This document shows positions 16,418 to 25,587 of a stretch of 64,000 nucleotides of DNA, in pieces (within the stretch, counting starts at the first letter, position 1; each line of letters opens with the position of its first letter). A program made the position numbers and the translations under genes. The notes under the pieces are model-generated. The model ran no database searches and was not told where the DNA came from. It saw only the letters and a program-made list of their open reading frames with translations. Source of the stretch: DASUPK01 sp963848955 (GTDB lineage: Bacteria > Actinomycetota > Thermoleophilia > Solirubrobacterales > 70-9); NCBI GenBank assembly GCA_963848955.1, contig CAWKFQ010000006.1, forward strand, positions 1 through 64,000, given 5' to 3'.

Positions 16418-17418
16418 CGGAATCGACAGAGGTCCTCACCAGCGACATCGAGCGCGTCGCGGATGCGATCCGCGCCGGCGACCGCTTCCTGCTGACGACC
16501 CACGAGAACCCGGACGGGGACGCCCTCGGCTCGCTCCTCGCGATGCACAACATCCTCGAGGCGCTCGGCAAGGACTCGGTGATGTTCCTGACGGCCAAGG
16601 AGTTCCCGCTCCCGGTCGAGTACCGCTTTCTGCCGCTCGAAGAGGTCTTCCACGAGCCGCCCGCCGACATCGCCGACCGCGTCGTGATCTTCCTCGACTG
16701 CGGGAACATCGACCGCATGCCCGTCGACTTCCTGCAGAACGGCGAGAACATGGTGATCAACGTCGATCACCACCACGACAACACCCGCTTCGGGAGCATC
16801 AACCTCGTCGACGTCGAGGCCTCGTGCACCGCGGAGATCGTCTACGACCTGGCCGGACTGCTCGACGTCCGGCTGACGCCGGAGATCGCCAACGCCCTCT
16901 ACGTCGGAGTGGTAACCGATACGGGCAAGTTCATGTACGAGAACACCGATGCGCGCTCGCACCGGATGGCCGCCGGCCTGATCGAGGCGGGAGTGCAGGT
17001 CAACGAGGTCTATCGGCGACTCTACGAGCACGCCCCGCTCGAGAAGCTCAAGCTTCTGGCCCGTGCGCTGGAGGGAATCACCGTGCTCGACGACGGCCGG
17101 CTTGCGGTCACCTACATCTCCGCCGAGGACTACGCCGCCACCGGGGCAAGCGAGCCACTCACCGAGGGAATCATCGATCACCTGCGGACGATTGACGGCA
17201 CGCTCGTGGCCGCCGTGGTCCGGGACCAGGCCGATGGCGGCCGCGCGGCGCGCAAGGTGAGCATGCGCTCGACCGACGGGCAGGTTGACGTCTCGGCGAT
17301 CGCGCGGGTGCACGGCGGGGGCGGGCACCGCCGAGCCGCGGGATTCGGCACCGATCTCGAATACGAGCAGGTCGTGGAGTTCCTGATCGGCGAGATCGAC
17401 GCCCAGCTCTCGAGCTGA
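16414..17418 (+). CDS. nrnA: DHH-family oligoribonuclease / pAp phosphatase
   Basis: This 334-residue DHH/DHHA1 protein has THENPDGDALGS (metal-binding DxD), FLDCGN, VDHHHDN (the DHH motif), VVTDTGKF and a C-terminal GGGGHRRAAGF motif. NrnA-type enzymes degrade 2- to 5-mer RNA and dephosphorylate pAp in the cytoplasm, completing the decay begun by PNPase and RNase J, both also in this window. It is coupled to rbfA through ATGA. Confidence 0.93.
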   Translation: MTESTEVLTSDIERVADAIRAGDRFLLTTHENPDGDALGSLLAMHNILEALGKDSVMFLTAKEFPLPVEYRFLPLEEVFHEPPADIADRVVIFLDCGNIDRMPVDFLQNGENMVINVDHHHDNTRFGSINLVDVEASCTAEIVYDLAGLLDVRLTPEIANALYVGVVTDTGKFMYENTDARSHRMAAGLIEAGVQVNEVYRRLYEHAPLEKLKLLARALEGITVLDDGRLAVTYISAEDYAATGASEPLTEGIIDHLRTIDGTLVAAVVRDQADGGRAARKVSMRSTDGQVDVSAIARVHGGGGHRRAAGFGTDLEYEQVVEFLIGEIDAQLSS

Positions 17419-17425
17419 CCCGCGG

Positions 17426-18229
17426 ATGAGCGCGGGGGAGCCGACCCCGGCCGGGGGGCTGCTGGTCGACAAGCCGGCCGGCGTCACCTCACACGACGTG
17501 GTCGCGCGGATCAGGCGCGAGTACGCAGGGAAAGTGGGCCACGCCGGGACGCTCGACCCATTCGCGACCGGCCTGCTGGTGGTCCTGCTCGGCCGGGCCA
17601 CCCGACTGCAGCGCTACCTGCTCGCGCTGCCCAAGACGTATCGCGCCACCGCCCGGCTGGGCTGGCGCTCCTCGACCGGCGACCCGGACGGCGAGCTCAC
17701 GGAGACGGGCCGCGTTCCAGAGCGACTCGAGCTGCCGACCGGTGAGATCGAGCAGCGAGTGCCCATGACCTCGGCGGTGAAGGTCGGCGGCGAGCGGCTG
17801 TACCGGAAGGCCCATCGAGGCGAGGAGGTCGAGACCCCGATCCGCCCGGTGACTATCTACCGGGCGGAGCTGATCGAGTCCGACCGTGATCGCGCCACCT
17901 TCGAGATCGAGTGCTCCAGCGGGACCTACATCCGCACCCTGATCGAGACCCTCGAGGACGCCTACTGCGAGTCGCTTCGCCGGCTCTCGATCGACGACCT
18001 CCATGTACCCGAACAGAGCCCACGGGAGATAGCGGCGGAGGAGCTCGTGTCCTTCCTCCCGGAGCGGCTGCTCGACGACGAGGAAGCCACCGCCGTGAGC
18101 CACGGGCGCCCGGTCCTGGAGCCCTTCGACGTGCCGCCCGAGCACGTCCGGCTCACCCACGGTGGCCGTCTGATCGCAATAGCGCGCGTGGATGGAGAGA
18201 ATCTGCGACCTGAGGTGGTGCTCGCGTGA
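17426..18229 (+). CDS. truB: tRNA pseudouridine-55 synthase TruB
   Basis: The 267-residue protein has GLLVDKPAGVTSHDVVARIR, the catalytic-Asp motif GHAGTLDPFATGLLVVLLG and the C-terminal RCSSGTYIR-like motif IECSSGTYIRTLIETL. It converts U55 in the T loop of tRNAs. The start at 17426 lies 7 bases after the upstream stop, and its TGA overlaps the ribF GTG. The order rbfA-nrnA-truB-ribF-rpsO is the usual bacterial arrangement. Confidence 0.96.
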   Translation: MSAGEPTPAGGLLVDKPAGVTSHDVVARIRREYAGKVGHAGTLDPFATGLLVVLLGRATRLQRYLLALPKTYRATARLGWRSSTGDPDGELTETGRVPERLELPTGEIEQRVPMTSAVKVGGERLYRKAHRGEEVETPIRPVTIYRAELIESDRDRATFEIECSSGTYIRTLIETLEDAYCESLRRLSIDDLHVPEQSPREIAAEELVSFLPERLLDDEEATAVSHGRPVLEPFDVPPEHVRLTHGGRLIAIARVDGENLRPEVVLA

Positions 18230-19119
18230 CGATCCAGGTGACAAAGCTCCCCGACGCCCAGCCCCGCGACCGACACGTCGCGATCGGCGTCTTCGACGGC
18301 GTCCACAGGGGCCACCAGGCCGTGATCGACGAGGCCGACACCGTGCTCACGTTCGACCCGCACCCGCTCTCGGTGATCAATCCCGATGCGGCGCCCAAGC
18401 TGATCATGCCCTTCGACGTGAAGCGGGATGTGATCGACGGCCTGGGGGTGGACGAGCTCGTCGTGATCCCCTTCGACAGGGAGTTCATGAAGATCCCCGC
18501 CGAGGACTTCATCTCGAAGATCCTGGTCGAGCAGCTTGGGGCGAAGAAGGTCTCCGTGGGGGAGAACTTCCGGTTCGGCGCGAAGGCCCAGGGCACGCCG
18601 CAGATGCTCGCCGAGCGCGAGGAGTTCGAAACGCGGGTCGTGCCGCTCGTGGAGGTGGACGGTGAGACCGTCTCCTCGAGCCGGATCAGGGCCCTCGTCG
18701 CCGCGGGTGAGGTCGATGCCGCGATGCGCTGTCTGGGGGCCCCCTTCATGGTGGAGGGAAAGGTCGTGGAGGGGGATCGCCGCGGGCGCGAACTCGGTTT
18801 TCCCACCGCCAACCTCGTGCCCGACGACCGGCTGGTCGTGCCGGGCCACGGGGTCTACGCCGCCTTCGCCGACGGGCATCCGGCGGCGGTCAACGTCGGC
18901 ATCAGGCCCACCTTCGAGACCGGCAGGGGGCTGTTGATCGAGTCGTACCTGATCGACTTCGACGGCGACCTGTACGGCCAGAACCTGCGGGTCGCCTTCG
19001 TCAGCAGGCTCCGCGGCGAGCGGCGCTTCCCGAACGTCGAGGACCTGATCGCGCAGATGCATCGCGACGTCGCCGAGGCCAAGGAGATCACCGCGAAATA
19101 CGAGAACGGGGGCGGCTAA
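18226..19119 (+). CDS. ribF: Bifunctional riboflavin kinase / FAD synthetase
   Basis: The N-terminal adenylyltransferase domain contains AIGVFDGVHRGHQAVI (HxGH-type site, here VHRGHQ), the GENFRFGAKAQGTP motif and SSSRIRALVAAGEV. The C-terminal riboflavin kinase domain has GDRRGRELGFPTANL and NVGIRPTF. It makes FMN and FAD from riboflavin with ATP. At 297 residues it is slightly short because the segment after HRGHQ is compact. It begins at GTG overlapping truB. Confidence 0.95.
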   Translation: MTIQVTKLPDAQPRDRHVAIGVFDGVHRGHQAVIDEADTVLTFDPHPLSVINPDAAPKLIMPFDVKRDVIDGLGVDELVVIPFDREFMKIPAEDFISKILVEQLGAKKVSVGENFRFGAKAQGTPQMLAEREEFETRVVPLVEVDGETVSSSRIRALVAAGEVDAAMRCLGAPFMVEGKVVEGDRRGRELGFPTANLVPDDRLVVPGHGVYAAFADGHPAAVNVGIRPTFETGRGLLIESYLIDFDGDLYGQNLRVAFVSRLRGERRFPNVEDLIAQMHRDVAEAKEITAKYENGGG

Positions 19120-19123
19120 TCGC

Positions 19124-19129
19124 TACCCT
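19124..19129 (+). promoter_or_regulatory. -10 box upstream of rpsO
   Basis: TACCCT ends 9 bases before the rpsO ATG, in the 19-base gap after ribF. Confidence 0.4.
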
Positions 19130-19138
19130 GTCGCGTCG

Positions 19139-19408
19139 ATGCCGCTGACCAAGGACAGAAAGCAGGAGCTGATCGGCAAGTACGGCCGGTCGGGCGAGGA
19201 CACCGGATCCGCCGAGGTGCAGGTCGCGATGCTCACCGAGCGGATCAACGAGCTGACCGAGCATCTGCGAACGCACACCAAGGATCACCACTCGCGTCGC
19301 GGCCTCCTGAAGATGGTCGGCAAGCGCCGCCGCATCCTCCGCTACCTGGAGAGCAACGACCTCGAGCGCTACCGCTCGCTGGTCGCGGAGCTGGGCCTAC
19401 GCCGCTAG
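19139..19408 (+). CDS. rpsO: 30S ribosomal protein S15
   Basis: The 89-residue protein has the S15 landmarks GSAEVQVAMLTERINELTEH, HxxDHHSRRGLLKMVGKRRR and LRYLESNDLERY. It binds the 16S rRNA central domain early in assembly. It is separated from pnp, its usual partner, by three other genes. Confidence 0.98.
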   Translation: MPLTKDRKQELIGKYGRSGEDTGSAEVQVAMLTERINELTEHLRTHTKDHHSRRGLLKMVGKRRRILRYLESNDLERYRSLVAELGLRR

Positions 19409-19421
19409 CCGCCGGACCGCG

Positions 19422-19874
19422 GTGATCGAGGCCGGCTCGAAAGCTCCAGACTTCACGCTTCCCGACCACGACGGGCACGAAGTTTCGCTGTCGGACTTCC
19501 GGGGGGGCAAGCTCGTACTGGCCTTCTACCCGCTGGACTTCAGCCCCGTCTGCAGCGACCAGCTCAGTATCTACCAGGAAGTGCTGGGCGAGATCGAGGC
19601 CCGGGGGGCGACCCTGGTGGGGATCAGCGTCGACTCCACCTTCTGCCACCACGCCTTCCGCAAGCACCGCAATCTCACCCTGCCGCTGCTCTCCGACTTC
19701 AACCCCAAGGGCGCGGTCTCGCGCGAATACGGGGCATGGATCGAGTCCGTCGACCACGGCAACCGCTCGCTGGTCCTGATCGACGAGGAGGGCATCGTGC
19801 GCTGGTCACACGCCTCCGCCACCCCGCTCGAGATCCCCGGCGCCAACCTGATCTTCGACGCCCTCTCAGCCTGA
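19422..19874 (+). CDS. Peroxiredoxin (AhpC/TSA family)
   Basis: The 150-residue thioredoxin-fold protein starts at GTG (MIEAGSKAPDFTLPDHDGHE). Its peroxidatic Cys lies in YPLDFSPVCSDQL (about residue 46). A second Cys occurs in STFCHHAFRKHR, possibly a resolving residue as in atypical enzymes. It reduces peroxides using a thiol donor in the cytoplasm. It overlaps the next gene by one base and is 13 bases after rpsO. Confidence 0.9.
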   Translation: MIEAGSKAPDFTLPDHDGHEVSLSDFRGGKLVLAFYPLDFSPVCSDQLSIYQEVLGEIEARGATLVGISVDSTFCHHAFRKHRNLTLPLLSDFNPKGAVSREYGAWIESVDHGNRSLVLIDEEGIVRWSHASATPLEIPGANLIFDALSA

Positions 19875-20749
19875 TGAACCATATGCGCGTGCTTCGCCCG
19901 GCTGAGGGCGTATACGCGTTCTACGACGGCCGCGTCGACGGCTACCGGTTCGCGGAGGGCCCGAACTGGGTCGATGAGGGCGCCCTCGCGCTCGGGATCG
20001 CGAGCTACGCGTTGCTCGCCGGCGAGGAGGCGCTCGTCTATGACACGCAGACCACGATCGAGCACGCCCGTCTGGTGAGAGAGAGGCTGGAGGGAGAGGG
20101 AGCGCGTCGGTTCACGGTTGTGCTCAGCCACTGGCACCTCGATCACGTGGCGGGCACGGAGGTCTTCCGGGATTCGGAAGTGATCTCGTCGGAGCGCACC
20201 GCCGAGCACCTGAGGGACAAGCGCGCGGCGATCGAGAGCGGGGAGCTGGAAGGCCCACCGCCGATCGATCCGCTGATCCTGCCGACGCGCACCTACTCGA
20301 GCCGATTGAGCCTGAGGGTCGGAGAAGAGCCGGTGGAGCTGATCCACACCGACATCCACAGCGACGACGCGACCGTGCTCTGGCTCGCAGAGCGCCGAAC
20401 GCTGCTCTGCGGGGACACGATGGAGGACACGATCACCTATGTGGACGAGCCCGAGTGCTTCGACGCGCACCTCGCGAACCTCGAGGCCCTGCGCGGCCTC
20501 GAGCCCGACCGGATCCTGCCCAACCACGGGGACCCCGATGTGATCGCCGCAGGCGGCTATCCGATCGGGCTGATCTCGGCGACCGAGCAGTACATCCGCG
20601 CTCTGCAGCGCGCACGAAACGAGCCCGCGCCTCGCGAGCTCGGCCTGCGAGAGCTGATCGCCGAGCCGCTCGAGTCCGGGTGGGTCAACTACTTCCCGCC
20701 CTACGAGGCGGTCCATCGCGAGAACCTGGAGACGGTCCTGGGCAGATGA
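19874..20749 (+). CDS. Metallo-beta-lactamase-fold hydrolase
   Basis: This 291-residue protein has the MBL metal motif SHWHLDHVAGTEV, a later LCGDTMEDT (bridging Asp) and LPNHGDPDVI (late His). The HxHxDH motif is intact. MBL-fold members include glyoxalase II and sulfur dioxygenase-type enzymes, but the sequence does not indicate a substrate. Neighbouring peroxiredoxin and DsbA-like genes hint at thiol or redox chemistry. The start ATG overlaps the peroxiredoxin stop; its stop overlaps the next ATG. Confidence 0.85.
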   Translation: MNHMRVLRPAEGVYAFYDGRVDGYRFAEGPNWVDEGALALGIASYALLAGEEALVYDTQTTIEHARLVRERLEGEGARRFTVVLSHWHLDHVAGTEVFRDSEVISSERTAEHLRDKRAAIESGELEGPPPIDPLILPTRTYSSRLSLRVGEEPVELIHTDIHSDDATVLWLAERRTLLCGDTMEDTITYVDEPECFDAHLANLEALRGLEPDRILPNHGDPDVIAAGGYPIGLISATEQYIRALQRARNEPAPRELGLRELIAEPLESGWVNYFPPYEAVHRENLETVLGR

Positions 20750-21243
20750 GCGAGCTGACCAGCGCATCCGTGCCGCCGATCGGCGACGAGGACCACGTCA
20801 CGGGGGAAGGGGCGGAGGTGATCGTCTACGCCGACTTCGGCTGCCCGTACTGCGCGGCCGGCTGGTCGCGCCTGAGGGAGCTGCCGCTCCGGCTGTGCTT
20901 CCGCCACTTCCCGATGGCCTCGAAGCACCCGCGGGCACCGGCGCTGCATGCGGCGGCCGAGGCCGCGGGCGCCCAGGGGGCGTTCTGGGAGATGTGCGAC
21001 TCGCTGTATGCCGATCGCGGCCGGGTCGACGACCCGCACCTCTGGGAGCGGGCCGAGCGGTTCGGCCTCGACCTCGCACGGTTCCGCGAGGACAGCCGCT
21101 CCGACGCGGTGCGCGAGCGGATCGAGGGCGACTTCGTCAGCGGGATCCGAGCCGGCGTCGCCGGCACGCCGACGGGGTTCATGGAGGGACGGCGCTTGGA
21201 GGGGGATCTGGTAAAGGCGCTCCGAGCGATCAGCGGACGCTGA
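20746..21243 (+). CDS. DsbA-like thioredoxin-fold protein
   Basis: The 165-residue protein carries VIVYADFGCPYCAAGW, with a CPYC redox motif at about residues 30-33. A helical insertion and a cis-Pro segment, AGVAGTPTGFM, follow. This is the DsbA/FrnE-like fold. No signal peptide is seen, so it likely acts in the cytoplasm or as a 2-hydroxychromene isomerase/FrnE-type protein. It completes a three-gene translationally coupled set with the peroxiredoxin and MBL hydrolase. Confidence 0.85.
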   Translation: MSELTSASVPPIGDEDHVTGEGAEVIVYADFGCPYCAAGWSRLRELPLRLCFRHFPMASKHPRAPALHAAAEAAGAQGAFWEMCDSLYADRGRVDDPHLWERAERFGLDLARFREDSRSDAVRERIEGDFVSGIRAGVAGTPTGFMEGRRLEGDLVKALRAISGR

Positions 21244-21261
21244 GCCCGATCAGCGGACGCT
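21227..21261 (+). repeat. 15-base tandem-type duplication at a gene end
   Basis: CGATCAGCGGACGCT occurs at 21227-21241 and again at 21247-21261. The first copy encodes the end of the DsbA-like protein and the second is non-coding. It looks like a small local duplication upstream of pnp. Confidence 0.6.
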
Positions 21262-21335
21262 AACATCGTCGGGACAGAGAACGAGAGTTCTTAAGCGAAA
21301 GGTCGCCAACCGGGCGGCCGGAAGGGAAAAAACTT

Positions 21336-23604
21336 ATGAGCATGTTCGACGTAACCCGCGTCTCGGCGGAGGTAGGCGGGGAGGAGATCTCCTTCGAGAC
21401 CGGAAAGCTCGCCCGACAGGCGAGCGGCTCCGTGGTGGTTCGCTCCGGCGACACGATGGTGCTCTGCACCGCCACCGCGGGCAACGAACGAGATGTCGAC
21501 TTCCTCCCGCTGACAGTCGACGTCGAGGAGAAGCACTACGCCGCGGGCAAGATCCCCGGCTCGTTCTTCCGCCGCGAGGCCAGGGCAGGCGAAAAGGCCA
21601 CCCTGACCGCCCGCATGATCGACCGTCCGCTCCGGCCCCTGTTCCCGAAGGGCTGGCACCGCGAGACCCAGCTGGTCTCCCAGCCGATGTCGGTGGACCA
21701 CGTCCACCCCTACGACATCCTGGCGATGAACGGCGCCTCCGCCGCGCTGGCGATCTCCGACATCCCGGTCGCCGCCGCATGTCGGCGCGGTCCGGATCGG
21801 AAAGCTCGACGGCGACTTCGTCGTCAATCCCGCGGAGGAGACCCTCGAGGAGCTCGAGCTGGACCTGATCGTCTCGGGCACCGACGAGGCGATCCTGATG
21901 GTCGAGGCCGGCGCCAGCGGCGTCACGCGAGGCCGAGATCCTCGATGCCCTCGACATCGCGCACGCAGAGATCAAGAAGCTCGTCGGCACGATGGCAGGA
22001 GCTGCGCGAGAAGGCCGGCAAGGAGAAGATCGAGGTCGAGGCGCCCAAGGTCGACGAGGAGCTCTACGAGTCGATCAGGAGCCTCCCACGGAGACAAGCT
22101 CGACGAGGCCACACAGGTCGCAGGCCAAGCTCGAGCGCCAGGACGCGATCGACGCAGTCGAGGCCGAGGTGCTCGAGGAGTACGCGCCCCCGACCGAGGA
22201 CGAGCAGCCCGACCGCGAGAAGCTCGCCGAGGTCAAGGCGGCCTTCGCCAAGCTCGAGAAGGACACCATCCGCAGGCGGATCGCGGTCGACAAGAAGCGG
22301 CCCGACGGTCGCGCGCAGGACGAGATCCGGCCGATCGAGACCGAGGTCGACGTCGCTCCGCGCGTGCACGGCTCCGCGCTGTTCACCCGCGGCGAGACGC
22401 AGATCCTCTCCAGCGTCGCGCTCGGCACCACCCGCATGGACATGAAGGTCGACAACCTCGGCCTCCAGGAGACCAAGCGGTTCTGGCACCACTACAACTT
22501 CCCGCCGTTCTCGGTCGGGGAGGCGGGGTTCATGCGCGGCCCGAAGCGGCGCGACATCGGTCACGGCGCGCTCGCCGAGCGGGCGCTCGAGGCGACGATC
22601 CCGAGCGAGGAGGATTTCCCGTACGTGATCCGCGTCGTCTCCGACACGCTGGAGTCGAACGGGTCCTCGTCGATGGGCTCCGTCTGTGCCTCCTCGATGG
22701 CGCTGCAGGCGGCGGGCGTGCCGGTCAGCGCACCGGTCGCCGGCGTGGCGATGGGCCTGATCAAGGAGGGCGACGACTACACCGTCCTCACGGACATCGC
22801 CGGCGTCGAGGACCACCTCGGCGACATGGACTTCAAGGTCGCCGGGACCGAGGAGGGCATCACCGCCCTCCAGATGGACATCAAGATCACCGGGCGTCAC
22901 GCTCGAGATCCTCAGGGACGCCCTCGAGCAGGCCAACCAGGGTCGTCAGTTCATCCTCGGCAAGATGGCCGAGGCCATCGACGGCCCGCGCGAGCAGCTC
23001 TCGCAGTTCGCGCCGAAGATCACCTCGATCAAGATCGACCCGGAGAAGATCGGCGCCCTGATCGGCAAGGGCGGCGAGACGATCCGCGGTCTCTCCGAGG
23101 AGTTCGAGGCGGAGATCGACGTCGATGACGACGGCACGGTCGAGGCTCTACGCGCCCACCGGCGATCTGGTCGACGCACTGGCCGAGCGGATCACCTCGA
23201 TGACCAAGGATGTCGAGGTCGGCGATCGGTTCAAGGGCAAGGTCGTGAAGACGACCAACTTCGGAGCCTTCGTCGAGCTCACCAAGGGCACCGACGGCCT
23301 GCTTCACATCTCCAACGTGAAGCCGGGCGAGCGGGTCGGCACGGTCGAGGACGTCCTGAATCAGGGCGACGAGATCGACGTCACCGCTGTCGAGGTGGAC
23401 AAGGAGCGCGGCAGGATCGGCCTGCGACTCTCCGAGGACCCCGATGTCGAGGGCAAGTCGGCAGAGGAGCTCGCCGGCGTCGGCACCGGAGACCCCGGTC
23501 CGCCGAGCCGTCGCCGCGACGGCGGCGGTGGTGGCAGAGGCGGCAGGCGCGAGCGCGACGGCGGTGGACGCCGGCGCGAGCGCGACAGCAGCAGCCGTGG
23601 CTGA
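21336..23604 (+). CDS. pnp: Polyribonucleotide nucleotidyltransferase (PNPase), seven apparent frameshifts
   Basis: Read across frame changes, the gene encodes a 753-residue PNPase. It has the first RNase PH domain (SMFDVTRVSAEVGGEEISFE, RPLRPLFPKGWHRE), the alpha-helical domain and the second RNase PH domain (SVALGTTRMDMKV, NFPPFSVGEAGFMRGPKRR, SNGSSSMGSVCASSMAL). A KH domain (IGALIGKGGETIRGL) and S1 domain (GKVVKTTNFGAFVELTKGTD) follow, then a Gly/Arg-rich tail. Single surplus bases are inferred at about 21777, 21927, 21995, 22085, 22125, 22893 and 23142; removing them gives one continuous frame. No stop or radical change otherwise mars the protein. A good purine-rich ribosome site (GGAAGGG) precedes the ATG. 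PNPase degrades RNA 3' to 5' using phosphate. Confidence 0.93.
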
Positions 23605-24893
23605 GCCCAAGGTGGCCGACCACGCCCAGGTAACGGAGCTCGACTCGGGGATCCGGGTCGTCACCGAGGTCGTCCCCTCGGTGCGCTCGGTGGCGCTCGG
23701 CCTCTGGGTCAGGACGGGCTCGAGGGATGAGACGCCGGCACAGGCCGGCGTCTCGCACTTCCTCGAGCATCTGCTCTTCAAAGGGACGAAGCGCTACTCG
23801 GCGATCGAGATCGCCGAGACCTTCGACGGCCTCGGTGCCGCCGTGAACGCGGCGACGGGCAAGGAGTCCACGAACCTCTACGCCCGCTTCCTCGACACCC
23901 ACACGGAGGAGGCCTTCGACCTGCTCGCCGAGATGCTGCTCGGCCCGACCTACCCAGACATCGATTCCGAACGCGAGGTGGTTCTGGAAGAGATCGCGAT
24001 GTACGAGGACGAGCCGCAGGACAAGGTCCACGACATTCTCGACCGGGCCGTCTTCGGGGGGCACCCGCTCGGCAGGCGCGTCCTGGGGGAGGCGGAGGTG
24101 ATCAGCTCGATCCCGGTTCCGGACATCGATGCGTACCACCGCGCCCGTTACACCGGAGGCAACATCGTGGTCGCCGCGGCGGGGAACATCGACCACGAGG
24201 CGATCGTCGAGCTCACCAGGCGACACGTCGAGCCACCGGCAGCCCCCGGCGACGGTGCAGGGCACGAGCCTCCGCAGCTCGATGGGGCACAGATCGCCTT
24301 CCAGGAGAAGGAGACCGAGCAGTTCCACATCGCTTTTGGCGGCCCGGGAATCGATCGCGCGGACGAGCGCCGGTACGCGCTCACCATCCTCGACGCCGTC
24401 TTCGGCGGTTCCACTTCGTCCAGGCTCTTCCGCGAGGTGCGGGAGAAGCGAGGCCTCGCCTACGCCGTCGGCTCGTACACCCAGCAGTACGTCGACAGCG
24501 GGCTGATCGGGCTCTACGTCGGCACCCGCGAGGACAACGTCGAGGAGGCCTGCGCGATCATCGGTCGCGAGCTCGCCTCGATCCACGCGGACGGGCATCA
24601 CCGACGAGGAGCTGACCCGCGCGAAGGAGCACGTCAAGGGCAGGATGGTCCTGTCCTCGGAGTCCACCGCGGCTCGAATGGGCCGCATCGGCAAGGCCGC
24701 GCTCTTCGACATGCCGCTGTTGACCCTCGACGAGCTGCTCGAGAAGGTCGATGCGGTCACCGGCGACGAGGTGGCTGAGCTGGCCCGGGAGCTGTACGCG
24801 CCCGATGCGCTCTCGGCTGCGGCAATCGCACCGAACGAGGACCGCTTCCGAGCGTCGCTCGCGTCGGTCAGCGAGGCGCTCGCCGTCAGGTGA
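23597..24893 (+). CDS. M16 family zinc peptidase (processing-peptidase-like), one frameshift
   Basis: The 431-residue protein (repaired) contains the inverted zinc motif HFLEHLLFKG (HxxEH, about residues 54-58), a downstream Glu region (REVVLEEIAMYEDEP) and the C-terminal GGSTSSRLFREVREKRGLAY motif. This is the M16B layout that follows pnp in many actinobacteria. One surplus base in GGG at 24593-24596 separates SIHADG from ITDEELTRAKEHVKGRM. I chose the GTG at 23597, which overlaps the pnp end by 8 bases; a GTG at 23612 is possible. Substrate unknown. Confidence 0.9.
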
Positions 24894-24917
24894 GGGTGCC
24901 CGTCTAGGGCGACCCGA

Positions 24918-25127
24918 TTGATGTCGGTGGACTCGAAGTACCGGCCGCATCTCGAGGCTCAGCTGGAGGGCGGTGAGGAGCTGCGCGGCGTCTGCGTCGC
25001 CTCCCAGCAGAAGGGCATGCTGATGCTGATGCGCGGCGAGGGCAAGGTGCTCGGCGGTCTTGGTGGCGGCGAGGCCCAACGCCAGGGCATCGAGGCTCTC
25101 GCGGGATGGTTCCAGGCGAATCCCTAA
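24918..25127 (+). CDS. Short protein, possibly an internally deleted family member
   Basis: The 69-residue ORF starts MMSVDSKYRPHLEAQLEGGE and ends GKVLGGLGGGEAQRQGIEAL plus AGWFQANP. I recall longer (about 150-residue) Thermoleophilia proteins with similar beginning and end and a middle section missing here; this is memory, not a search result. No known domain or signal peptide is visible. It lies 25 bases downstream of the M16 gene in the same direction. Confidence 0.5.
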   Translation: MMSVDSKYRPHLEAQLEGGEELRGVCVASQQKGMLMLMRGEGKVLGGLGGGEAQRQGIEALAGWFQANP

Positions 25128-25148
25128 GCGAACCTTGCGCCCGACGCC

Positions 25149-25541
25149 CTAATCCTCGATTCCCGCGGACGCCAGGGCCGCCTCCAGGGTCGTGTGCCCC
25201 TCGAAGCGGGTCACCTTCCCATCGCGCAGGGTGAGGACGGCGGCGCCAGGGATCTCATCGATCGGGATGCGGCTGCCCTTGCCCGTGCCGCGGAAGATCT
25301 GCTGAACGACGACCCTGTTGCCGGCGTCGTGAAAGCTCTGTCCAACGACGCTGAACTCATCGAAGGCACCGAGCCACTCGGCCCAGGCGCGGCCCATCGA
25401 CTCGATTCCATGGTGCACATGGGAGTCCGGGCCGGGGATCGTGAACTCGATGTCCGGGTCCGCCCAGTCCACCGATGAGAAGTCGCCGCGTTCCCAGCGG
25501 CCGAAGATCGACCTGACCAGCTCGACGTTCGCCTCCGACAT
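25149..25541 (-). CDS. SnoaL-like / NTF2-fold protein
   Basis: The 130-residue protein MSEANVELVRSIFGRWERGD, with DPDIEFTIPGPDS, MGRAWAEWLGAFDEF and VLTLRDGKVTRFEGHTT, is a complete SnoaL-like protein. The last strand pair (DGKVTRFE) is a strong family marker. I used the ATG at 25541 because upstream residues lack similarity. It lies between a convergent small gene and the divergent dapB. No substrate can be assigned. Confidence 0.85.
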   Translation of the reverse strand: MSEANVELVRSIFGRWERGDFSSVDWADPDIEFTIPGPDSHVHHGIESMGRAWAEWLGAFDEFSVVGQSFHDAGNRVVVQQIFRGTGKGSRIPIDEIPGAAVLTLRDGKVTRFEGHTTLEAALASAGIED

Positions 25542-25573
25542 CGGCCTTGAGTATCCCGCGGCGGCCCGCCGCA

Positions 25574-25579
25574 TAACAT
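25574..25579 (+). promoter_or_regulatory. -10 box of dapB, leaderless type
   Basis: TAACAT ends 8 bases before the dapB ATG at 25588. Confidence 0.5.
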
Positions 25580-25587
25580 CGCCGGCC

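Noticed and set aside
21336..23604. pnp as a true pseudogene
   Set aside because: Apart from single-base frame changes every motif and the full length are preserved, which is unlike decay.
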